Assembly: GCF_026914265.1 (NCBI RefSeq)
Contig: NC_069129.1
Location: 11,004,269-11,068,268, forward strand
Length of the DNA stretch: 64,000 bases
Source of the DNA: Mya arenaria
Taxonomy: Eukaryota; Mollusca; Bivalvia; Myida; Myidae
Direction: 5' to 3'
Below, piece by piece: positions 1 through 11,000 of the stretch. The number at the start of each line of letters is the position of its first letter. Position 1 is the stretch's first letter. A model generated the notes under the pieces. The model was not told the DNA's origin. It did not search any database and saw nothing but the letters and a program-made list of their open reading frames with translations. Position numbers and translations under genes: made by a program.

Positions 1-2920
1 ATATATAGTTAAAAACAAATCGAGAGAAACCCATGCACTTTATAAGTCTTAGCCGTAGTAAGAAATGGCCTATTGTAACTGAGGTTTTATCAATCCATCT
101 GGCCTTGGTAATAATGTGCTTCATAAATGTTCAGCGTATGGGTACCTCTTTTCAACTTTTGGCTTCTCAAGAGGCACATCTCCATCTTGAATGCTACACA
201 TTTTTCTTCGCTGACAAGGCTCGCGAAATCTTGTGAAATTCTACGGTAGCACACAACACATTGTTTGGTGACACTATTAGTAGATCTCGTTTCATCAAGA
301 TGGTACAATCGGAACACCTCGGCCAGCATCCAACAGGAATAAATTAATTAGTCTAGCTTGCCGGAGATGGCCGAGTTGTTACGATTGCACGGTGGTAGTT
401 TCCAGATTTTGTATATTTCATCAACTTGCTAAATATTAAATCAGTACACATATTTGAGAGTAAACAGTATGTCTAGATTTTGATAAAAACCCGACCACAT
501 TCTTCGCATTCTGCAGGTAGTGCATTCTAATTGTTTGTAGCCAGATGTTCAAGATGGAAGTGGGATTACCCAAGGTTCAAGTATCCACAGGCAATGATTT
601 GTCACTACTATTATTTGTGATATCACACAGATTTAAAAAGTAAGCATTTTTTTAAAACAAATCCTAACAGAAATCATATTTTGATAAAAAAATAAATAAA
701 CTGTTGATATATATCGTTGAACTGTTAAAACAAAAACAAAAAAATACTTATACAGGGAAAACTACCGACAAGAAGAAAATCCTCTTATAGCAGTGATTCA
801 GAAATAAATGTAAGATTGGGCGCACTTTAGGAGCGCAACTTGGGGCTTGCGCAAACTCTCACACGAACCCTTTTGTTCTGGTATATGTCTATAGCTGTAA
901 ATGTAATATGACCTGCATGCTGCAGAGATATATATATAAATACTCCACCTATAGCCATATCACGGACCTATAAACCAGATCCGTGGCCATATGTTTTCAG
1001 TCGCTATAATAAACTCAGTTCAGAATCATCTCTGTTGTTATAATATACTTCATTAAAGAACCCAAAACACCTTTTAAATAAGCTTTTTACATGGTTAGGG
1101 GTATTCGGCTTTTTTTTTTACTAATTTAATTCTAAAATTGTGCAATTTTATGTATGTTATTTTCTATTATATTGACACTTGTGTACATAAACTTATTATT
1201 AATTAAATAACATGAATTAATAAGAATAAGTAAGTATATATTCATTTCTAGCAGAGAAACGCGTAGAAACCTGTTATTCATGCACATGGCAGACAATAAA
1301 ATATTCAGTTTTCGCATTATATAAAATGATGTTCACCTTTTTATCTGTTTTTTTTATGTTTGTTATTCATGTCGGAAAATAGCTTACTGGGCTAATGTTT
1401 TTTGTTAACATATACACGACATTAAATATAATAAAGAATAATGTATGTTGTATCTATCTACAATGTATGACTTATTATTTCCATTTTTATATTACCATTT
1501 ATATAATAAAACGGATAAGTCCGAGATCTCATATTTCAGTATTTCTTTAAAAAGCTATCTTCTTATTTCAGATTTGGACTTAATTATAACTTTAATGGTT
1601 TAACAATGTTAAAATATCTCTAAGAAACATTTATTTGATTCCGATGCTAGAAAAACTCACTGAAAGGGGAAATAACCGCTACGTGGTCTTTGTCAAGATT
1701 TGTGCAACGTGCTGTTGTCTGCTAGGTCGGAGGTAAATATTTATATTTACTTGATTTTACTTACAAAGTTTTCTTGCGTAAACATTCAACATTTTTATTT
1801 GTTTGTGATAAGTTCCGTCGTGTGCAATATTACTGGTTTTATCCACAATGTTTGGAGAGAATTTTGACTTATAAATATATAATTTGAGGTTACAAACAAC
1901 TATAAGTTAAAACAATAGGTTACACACCACCATTGTCATTTCCTCTATAATTCAATGTGAAATGATTATTTTTAGACAACATTTAAAGGCATTTCAAGCG
2001 AATGCAGACAATGATAAACATATATATTCTTAAAGTATAAGCTTTAAATTACCTTTTAAGCCAATAAAAAGGGGGGGGGGGGGGTCAAGTTATCCCTAAG
2101 AAAAATCTCTCCACTTGAAAAACAAACTCTAAAAATTGCACAGTCCGCGATGACAGTTCTTCCAAAATGACCTTTCAACTATAGGGCAGCAGTTTATGCT
2201 TAAATCTCTAAATGATAAATCAAGCAATAATAGATACTCAAGGTATAAAAGTTTCAGGAATAATGATATTTTTGATTTACAGTGTATTGAGCATGTGAAA
2301 ACATGTCTATCAGTCATAAAAACATTATTTTTTTATTGAGAATTTACCACACAACGGAAGTACATATGACGCAATAGTGACGTCATACCTATTCATTATG
2401 GGTACCATCTCCTGTTGGACCAATGTATTAATTGTTATTTGTTTGTATTACATTCAAAATTTGCTGAAAACTAATAACCATAATTTACATAATTTAAAAT
2501 GTAATTTAACAAAGTTATGCATTGTTAGAAAGGTAAAATATAAAATATTGATTTCTAATGTAATGATATCAAATGTATGTCAGTATTTACACGGTGGAGA
2601 ATCCACGTGACTTATTTGGTAAAGTGCACGGCAACAAATGTCAACAAGTCTCGATTCAGGTAATGTTTTTAAAGATAACTTTCTTAATATTTGGAGAATT
2701 TTTGTGAAATAAAGACCATAAACCCCGCATTTAAGAGCTCTATCCATGGTAATAAAGAACTTTCCCTAATATCCTAAAGTTTTCCTGATAATCTTGACCA
2801 ACTGATTTCTCAGAGTTGAAATCTAAGGCAAAGTACACGGCTTTTGACAAATCTATCGCTTTACTTCATGTTAGCCGTAAATAATTCATGTATACACAAA
2901 TCTTATTTTAAGCAAAGTTT
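1..2920. other. Intergenic region, no gene recognised
   Basis: AT-rich sequence with only short open frames that lack homology I can recognise, so I call no gene. It includes a G homopolymer of about 14 bases near 2071-2084. A GAG/GTAAAT donor-like site near 1733 could end a non-coding first exon of the downstream BTB gene, but nothing confirms this. Confidence 0.5.
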
Positions 2921-2984
2921 ATGTATTTTATTGTTTACAGCATGTATTGTTCAACTTCTAGTTATTTCAAAGGTAAAAATGAAC

Positions 2985-4170
2985 TTTTTCATGTACATGT
3001 AAATTCAAGTCTAGAGTTAAGGGAGACAATTTGCAAGTCTAGGATTTTGAGAGACAATTTGCTTTTTGCTTCTGCAGTTGATTTTGTGAATTACTCTGCC
3101 TTGTTCTTGTTGAAAGCCCAAAGGCCATTTTTAGCTCTACTGGCCAAAGGCCAGAAGAGCTTATGCGATGGTAATGTGTACGTAGTATGTGCGTCCGTGC
3201 GGTCGTGCGTTCGTGCGCCTGTAAACAATTTGTTGTGAACACGATACAGTCTTCAGTTTTGATTGTATCTTTATGAAACTTGTACAGTATCTAGATATCC
3301 ATTAGAGCTCGGTTCCTTTCGAAAACCAGCCAGATCCGCCCATAAATGCCTAGATTATGGGCCATGAAAGATTTAAAAAAATGCTTTCTATTTTTAGTCA
3401 GGTCTGCATGAGCGAATTCTATTTTTAGCGAAGTTTACATGTACATGTAAATTCAAGTCTAGAGTTAAGGGAGACAATTTGCAAGTCTAGGATTTTGAGA
3501 GACAATTTGCTTTTTGCTTCTGCAGTTGATTTTGTGAATTACTCGGCCTTGTTCTTGTTGAAAGCCCAAAGGCCATTTTTTAGCTTTAAGTTCTGTAGTT
3601 TGCGCATTCATCTTAATAAAATTGGTTGTGAATGTTTAAGTTATGCACCTGGTGTCATTACTGGCCACACCCAGGGTTCACAGGTTTGGTAAACATAAAT
3701 CTGGAAAGGTTTGAAAATCTTTTTGTGTGTTCATGCATCCATCTCAGCACAATTGATTGTGAATGTTTGTTCAAATTGATCAATGTTGTCCTAGGATGCC
3801 CTTGACTTTGACCTTTGACCAACTTTTTTTAACTTTTAAAACTACAGAAATTTTTACTATGAGTACAGTTTTGAAAGCATTTTTTTTTGTCAGATGACTT
3901 TTTACTATGAGTACACTTTTGAAAGCATTTTTTTTTGTCAGATGACTTTTACTTGGCACATATTAAAATAGTTCATGCAACTAATCTGCTTATAATACTT
4001 TCTGGGCTCAGATGTTGAACGTGCTACGTTTTCAGGTAACCCAAACACAAAACATAAAACTATATTGTCTGTTGCCTTTTACCCATACATACATGCTCTG
4101 GATTGATATGACCACAAAAGCCATGCCAGTGGAGCATAGGCCCTTTTGGGCCTCTTGTTTTTTTATTGTC
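2985..4170. mobile_element. Dispersed mollusc repeat, copy 1 (ends in TTTTGGGCCTCTTGTT)
   Basis: The stretch from about 3125 (TAGCTCTACTGGCCAAAGG) to about 4165 (GCCCTTTTGGGCCTCTTGTT) is matched closely, in the same orientation, by 42870-43845 in a PHKB intron. The GGCC-rich start and end are partly inverted copies of one another, which suggests a non-autonomous DNA element. This copy has an extra internal duplication: a block of about 130 bp containing GGGAGACAATTTGC occurs at about 2990-3125 and again at about 3436-3570, while the 43-kb copy has it once. Short open frames here are repeat-derived. Confidence 0.6.
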
Positions 4171-4353
4171 AGGCGCTACATTGCATCTATACCACAGGGA
4201 AACTATTACATAATTAGCTACATGTGTGAGTACATGTATATAGCTTTTGACCTACAAAAATAAGGGCTCTTTAATAATGATTATGCAGATTTAAATTAAT
4301 GCAGGATTATCATAAATATCATTATAATATTGCTTGTACAGTTTCAGGCAAAA

Positions 4354-6503
4354 ATGGCCGCTGTTGAAGTCCACAACCCTGATGACATCTTAAAGAGATT
4401 TAGTAAACTTCTACAGACTGGGGAACTAAGCGATCTTACACTAAAGGTGGATGGGCAACGATTTCGATGTCATAGGCTACTGTTATGTGCAAGTAGCGAT
4501 GTTTTGAACACCATGCTGACAAGTCGCCTATGGCCAGAAGGTCGAAGCGATATTGTGGTTCTACGGGAAGACCCAGAATGTGCTGCGGTGTTTCAACACT
4601 TCCTGGAATATCTATATACAGGTTTGCAATCATCAAAATTAAGATTTTCTTGAACAAGCCTAAATGCTGTATGTTCATATAATAATAAGATTATTATCTC
4701 AAAAGCTCAACTATATAAACATTTATCAGAACCCAGATTTGCTTTTTTTCAAGCCCGGAATGGCTTTGAGCGTGCAGGCTTGTAATAATTTTGATCACTG
4801 GTTTGTCTCTTTACATTAATTGCTCTAGTAAAGTCAGTCACTATCTCATCTTATTATACTATAGCAAAACTAATGCTGCGATTCCAATTACCTGACGGAA
4901 CCTATATTTAAGTAACTGTCCTGATTATTGTTTTGAAGAATCGGTAAAATCTGTATGAAAATTGCTAGAACTTATACAAAATGTTAAACACAATCAAATA
5001 ATTTTCCAAAATAAGATGTTTTCCCTACCTACCTAGTCTGCTCTTTTTTGTCAGCATGTAACCAAACCATTTATATAACATTATTTTTGTTTGGGCTAAT
5101 TGAAAAGGGTTCTCTTTATTGTAAATGATTCATTAATTCTCATACAGCAATGGTTTGCCTGTACTGGGTCTTAAATGCATGCATACTTGCATTGTTATTT
5201 AGAGTAGAATTTATAAGTAAATAACTAGATTGGACTTGGTTATATACGTTTATGTATTATATAGATGTATGTATTGAAGATACATACATACAAGTTTCTA
5301 TGAATTAAAAGAGAAATTCTTTCTTATTAATTAAGCTCTCTGTCCATTTATTGAAGTGACATATTCTCTTCCCTGGAACGTTCTGCTTTTAATGTTTGCT
5401 TGTTTTCTGTTTAAGGGCAAGTAACTCTGGAGAAACACAATGTCCTACCTTTATTGACCCTTGCAGACAAATATAACGTTCCAAGTCTGTCCCGTTCGTG
5501 TCTCAATTACATGGTTGACGCATGTTGCCCAGCTACGCTGAAGTACATACTCCACTGGCTTCAATATGCTATCATATGCAGTTACAAAAACTTGGAAGAA
5601 AAATGTATGCAATTTATAACAGCTAATTTCGATGACGCTGTTTGTTTGGCGGATTTTCATCAAATAAGTAGAGATGTTCTGATTGCATTTCTCAGGCAGG
5701 ATGATTTGGTTGTCAGCAGTGAATTGCATCTGTATTCTGCTGTGAAAAGATGGTTTGAGGCTAACATTGATGAAAGCAGTGAAGAAAATGATGATTTGTT
5801 TTATATTGTAATGAAATATATAAAATTTCCCATGATTCCTCTCAAAGAATTGATTCGACTAGAAAATGATAGTATAGCTAGCCATAGCAAGTTTTTCCTT
5901 CAAAACATATTTTGTGCTTTGAAATATCACACTGGAACAAAAATGGATTTCTCTGAAGACTTGCTGAAACAGCTGAAGGAGAGAGAAAGGTTTCAGCCGA
6001 GAGTTTATGTGACGGAAACATGGAGTACAGAAATCATTGTTGAAAATGTTAGCCGATTGGCGGAAGGAGAGGTCCGAGGGGCATTTTTCAGTACACCTGG
6101 AAGTTACGCTGAAATTGATCAGTCATGTCACCATGACTGGCATGTAATGTTCTACCCACGAGGTGTCGTGTACTCCGACTGTCAGATGATTTCTTGGATG
6201 AACTGTCTGCAGAACCCGGGTGGAAAGTTTCAAACTGTTCGACTCGCACTGTCTACTCATTGTCAAAAGCGAAGGAAATTCAGAATCACTGTTCTAGTTA
6301 TGGGTCCTTGTGCGAATGGAGAAGAGTTTGTTTTCACTGCCAAAACAACTGATGCAATATTTGACAGTGATTGCACGCTGTTTAATTATGATAATATCAT
6401 CCCGTATGAAGAGGTATTGAAGAAAAAGTCACCATATAAGATAAATGACAGTATTAAACTTAAAATTGTGATAAGGCCCGAGTTTCAGCAAATGAAAGCT
6501 TGA
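4354..6503 (+). CDS. BTB-BACK protein, BTBD17-like (2 coding exons)
   Basis: Coding exons are 4354-4621 and 5416-6503. The junction ACAG/GTTTGC to TTTAAG/GGCAAG is phase 1 and restores ..EYLYTGQVTLEKHN.. across the BTB fold; total about 451 aa. The BTB/POZ domain is roughly residues 10-115 (SDLTLKVDGQRFRCHRLLL), BACK roughly 130-240, followed by a C-terminal beta-rich domain ending ..SIKLKIVIRP. The order BTB-BACK-unique C-terminus, including the PMIPLKEL segment and the late GEEFVF/NDSIKLKIVIRP part, resembles vertebrate BTBD17 (Drosophila TANGO10-type). It lacks the signal peptide of vertebrate BTBD17. BTB-BACK proteins commonly dimerise and act as cullin-3 adaptors; that role is inferred only. 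The start is the ATG in AAAAATGGCC. An acceptor-like TTTCAG six bases upstream of it suggests a 5' UTR exon further up. The gene converges on ITFG1. Confidence 0.85.
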
Positions 6504-7491
6504 ACAAATTGTTAACGTCCTGTTTCTGTTGCCTGTTTCGTTAAAATGTTGGTTGATGTTATGGTGATATTGTTACTGTGTTATATGATTATTCAACACA
6601 TTTGGATTAAACCTTGGAAATACATCGTGTGTTATAAACATACCATTACATGTACCTTTAAGAATTCCCTTTCAGTACAGAAAGGGAAGTACTTAATCAT
6701 AGCAACACAGACTTTGGTATATTCGATAATAAGGTGACAAAATATGTCCAGGGCTTCCATTTAGAATGTGAAAGTAGAAGTTTGAACTTCTGTGCCAACA
6801 CTTACGGTTTCTGTACTTCCAAGCACTCAATTTTGGAAGTGATTGCCCATTTTCAGGGATTTATATACTTCCGAACTGCTTTTAGCAGAAGCATTGATAT
6901 ATCATTATTTTGTAATGCTTTCACTCAAAGACTCCTTATGTGTTGTTTCTGTATGATCAAATCATTCATTGTCCTGGTAAAATCAAAATTATTCTGGGCG
7001 GGTGTATAACGTACATAATGGTATGAAGGAGTGTTGTAATGGGTAAATGTAATTTATTTGCTACACCTATGTTTTAGGCCCAGAATGACAAATGTCAAGG
7101 ACAGTCTTTATTAGTAATCCACTCGTAATATATCCTAGGATTATTGGCCACTGTAATATCAAAAGGTCATGTCAAGAAAAATTCAAATCGAGAGCGGCGG
7201 ATCATGAGATGCCAATGATCTTTTAATTACTAAGTTAAAAAAGGGGCATAACTCCAAGATAATAAAAACAACATTAGAAGATCTTGGAAAAAAAAGGAGA
7301 TACAACAGAATGTAAGCTGTTACAAGCTGTCACTGATGTCAAGGCCAAGGCTTTTACAATGCCCCAACTTCTTTGAAGGCAGATAATAATCTGGAGTCTG
7401 ATATAAACCATTTTCAAACTCATTTTCATACTGTTTAAAAACAAGCTCATATCTTCAAGAACTGAAATAAATGAACATGTAGGCTTAACAT
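6504..7491 (+). other. Probable 3' UTR and convergent intergenic region
   Basis: No coding exon is seen. Weak ATTAAA at about 6606 and a canonical AATAAA at 7466-7471 are candidate poly(A) signals for the BTB gene. The latter lies within 30 bp of the minus-strand signals of ITFG1, so the two convergent transcripts may abut or overlap. Confidence 0.4.
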
Positions 7492-8068
7492 TTTATTCAT
7501 TTATTAAATAAGAACAATCGCATATCATATGTTCACAATGTCAACAAACTTATACATTAAACATGAAAGAATGCTAAAATACAAATGACGAGCATGGTAA
7601 CTGCTTAAAGCAATCCTTTTTTCAAAAGATATGAAGAGTGAGATTCCTTTTCACAGAAAATCGTTAAGAAGAAACAATCATATTTTGACAAGCATATTGC
7701 ATAGAAAATACTTTTGTTGAATATCATTTGGGATTTCTCCTGGATTTAAATTTTATCAGAGCATTGAATAATTATAAAAAAAATCCATTCATAACCCATC
7801 AACATTCAAACATGATTACAACTTTCAAATACAATGACAATTTTCAAACAATATTATTATGAGCACTAAACCATTTCAAACAAACAACAAAAAGGCTAGA
7901 ACTTGTAACAGTATCAAAGAAATGTATTTCTTAGTTTTAAATACAACAAATAAACCTTGAACTTCCTTAGCATTTAAACCTAAACAACAAAAGAACATTT
8001 TCTCACAAAAACAAAATGTGAGCCTATCACAGCACTAGGAATGTATTGCACAGTTTGGTTTTGGGAGG
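7492..8068 (-). other. ITFG1: ITFG1 3' UTR with poly(A) signals
   Basis: Between the ITFG1 stop codon (8069-8071 on -) and two minus-strand AATAAA hexamers at 7500-7505 and 7492-7497 there is AT-rich non-coding sequence. This gives a 3' UTR of about 0.57 kb. The call is inferred from the hexamers; cleavage sites are not visible. Confidence 0.55.
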
Positions 8069-11000
8069 CTACATGGCATCAAAGTGGAATTTTTGAGCTT
8101 CTTGGCGTTTCTCTTTCTTGTCCTCGACCTGAAAAAGGAACAATTATGGTCATTATTTTTAACTGAGTTTCCTTACTTTCATTTAATACTATTACAACAG
8201 CATTCATGGATTTCATTATAGTACACACAACTGGTACACATCCTGTGAATACTACAAAAATACTGTGTGAAAATTGACTGACGGTTTTGTTTTTAATGAT
8301 TTTGTTCTTAAATAACGTTGACAAACATTTGTGGTTTTTGTGTGACTCTAATCTATGATGCATTTTTTTTCCTATCGAGAAATGCATAAAGTAATATTAA
8401 AAAGTTTGCTTTAATTTTTAAAGTGCTCTCCGTAAAGATTTTCTTGGGGAGAAAATTATATTTTGCCACAGTACATGATGAAAGCAGAGCCCTATGGAGT
8501 ACTGTTGGTATCCAATGATGGGATTTCAACAAACTTTTATTTTTTTAAATGACATTATTTCTTAGGAAAGCAGTAGGTAACATGACTTTTATATGACTAT
8601 AAATTGATGCCTTGCTATTCTATCTGGAGTCAACATGTATATTGTAAATTTCAATGTGTAGGCAAAGTTAAGATATGTTATAACCGTCTGAAATGGACAC
8701 AGACCTTATCTCTCCAGTGTAAGACAGCAACAAGACCCGCAATGAAGCCACACGTCCCCAACAGTGCAGCTCCCGTGAGCAACATCAGACGACTCGGCAT
8801 CACAAACAACTTGCTTGTCCACCTAGGAAACATTTTAATGACGGTGTTTTAAAGATTTTACAAAATGGTTATTCAAACTGTACATGACTTGTACTTAAAT
8901 CAGAATTATTATGCCCCCTTTTGAAAAAAGTGGGGTATATTGTTTTGCACATGTCGGTCGGTCGGTCGGTCGGTCGGTCGGTCGGTCTGTCTGTCTGTCG
9001 GTCGGTCGGTCGGTCGGAATACCAAATGGTTTCCGATCAATAACTTGAGAACGCTTTGACCGAGGGACCTCATACTTGGTATGTGTATTGGTCATCACCA
9101 GCAGATGAACCCTATTGATTTTGAGGTCAGTGGGTCAAAGGTCAAGGTCAGTGTGACCTTTACATGAAAAACAGTTTCCGATCAATAACTTGAGAACGCT
9201 TTGACCCAGGAACCTCATACTTGGTAGGTGTATTGGTCATGACCAGCAGATGAACCCTATTGATTTTGAGGTCAGTGGGTCAAAGGTCAAGGTCAGTGTG
9301 ACCTTAACATGAAAAACGGTTTCCGATCAATAACTTGAGAACGCTTTGACCCAGGGACCTCATACTAGGTAGGCTTATTGGTCATGACCAGCAGATGAAC
9401 CCTATTGATTTTGAGGTCAGTGGGTCAAAGGTCAAGGTCAGTGTGACCTTTACATGAAAAACGGTTTCCGATCAATAACTTGAGAACGCTTTGACCCAGG
9501 AACCTCATACTTGGTAGGTGTATTGGTCATGACCAGCAGATGAACCCTATTGATTTTGAGGTCAAAGGTCAAGGTCAGTGTGACCTTAACATGAAAAACG
9601 GTTTCCGATCAATAACTTGAGAACGCTTTGACCCAGGGACCTCATACTAGGTAGGCTTATTGGTCATGACCAGCAGATGAACCCTATTGATTTTGAGGTC
9701 AGTGGGTCAAAGGTCAAGGTCAGTGTGACTGTAAGCTGAAAAAAGGTTTTCTGATTGTCCATATTTTATTTTCTTATATAGTAGACAGTAGAAATTTATA
9801 TGTCACTAAATGCATGAGTTGAAGTATCAGTTTTCAGTGAACATCTAGTTTAATTATGCCCCCCTTCGAAGCAGAGGGGTTATATAATTGCTTTGCACAT
9901 GTCGGTCGGTCTGTTGGAAGACCAAAGCTTGTCCGAGTGATAACTCAACAATTCCCGGACCTATGGTCATCAAACTTGACATGAAGATTAGGTATGACCA
10001 GTAGATGACCTGCCTCATATGCATCCAATGACAAATCAGCTGTCATTTCAGTCCATGCATATTTCATTCAATTGTCCAAATATTTCTGGCAACTTGGCGC
10101 TCAGGGGGCATAATGTTTGACAAACATCTCTTGTTTATTTTATAACTGGTACTTCTTTGTTAAATGAAACATTAAAAAAATATACTGATAACTGTCAAGT
10201 TTTAGTCAAGTACATCAATTTTGTTTGAAGTACTACATCAATAATGCCCTTATGAAAATTAGAAAAAGATGAAATCTAATAAACTTTGTCAAAAAATATC
10301 CATTTTGAAAATCGCAGTCAATTATAGCTGACTCAAAAGAAACAACAATGATAGATGAATGGCAATACATATTCCATCCACATCGTGTGAGTACTCTGTG
10401 TACAGCAATGTGAAGCATACCAGAGGGATCATATATAGGGTGGGGAATAATGAGTGTGAAACACACAACTTACCCGGAGGGATCATGTATAGGGTGGGGA
10501 ATAATGAGTGTGAAACACACAACTTACCCAGAGGGATCATGTATAGGGTGGGGAATAACGAGTGTGAAACACACAACTTACCCAGAGGGATCATGTATAG
10601 GGTGGGGAATAACGAGTGTGAAACACAACTTACCCAGAGGGATCATGTATAGGGTGGGGAATAACGAGTGTAAAACACATAACTTACCCAGAGGGATCAT
10701 GTATAGGGTGGGGAATAACGAGTGTGAAACACACAACTTACCCAGAGGGATCATGTATAGGGTGGGGAATAATGAGTAACTGTGAATTAGGGATCACCGA
10801 CTGCCATTCTCTGTTAAGGGCTGACTGAAAATAAAAAACAAGTTATTTATACATTGAACCAACCTATCTCATCAAGATCAGATTCTCAATAAGCTCTTAA
10901 TAACATTAGGCAGTGCATACCAGTAGCATACCATTAGGTAATGAGTTTCGCGCTCAGATTTTTATGATTTTAGCAACTAACTAACAATGTTTTTTCCTGC

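Noticed and set aside
1640-1733. Non-coding first exon of the BTB gene ending at GAG/GTAAAT
   Set aside because: The donor is plausible but there is no other support; kept only as a hint.
2921-3692. Two similar open frames sharing the segment [20 protein letters not shown]
   Set aside because: Both lie in an internally duplicated dispersed repeat that recurs in a PHKB intron.
10322-10779. Open frames through the 54-bp array on both strands
   Set aside because: They are a by-product of a period divisible by three. The real coding use is the last 34 or so bases of ITFG1 exon 15, in another frame.
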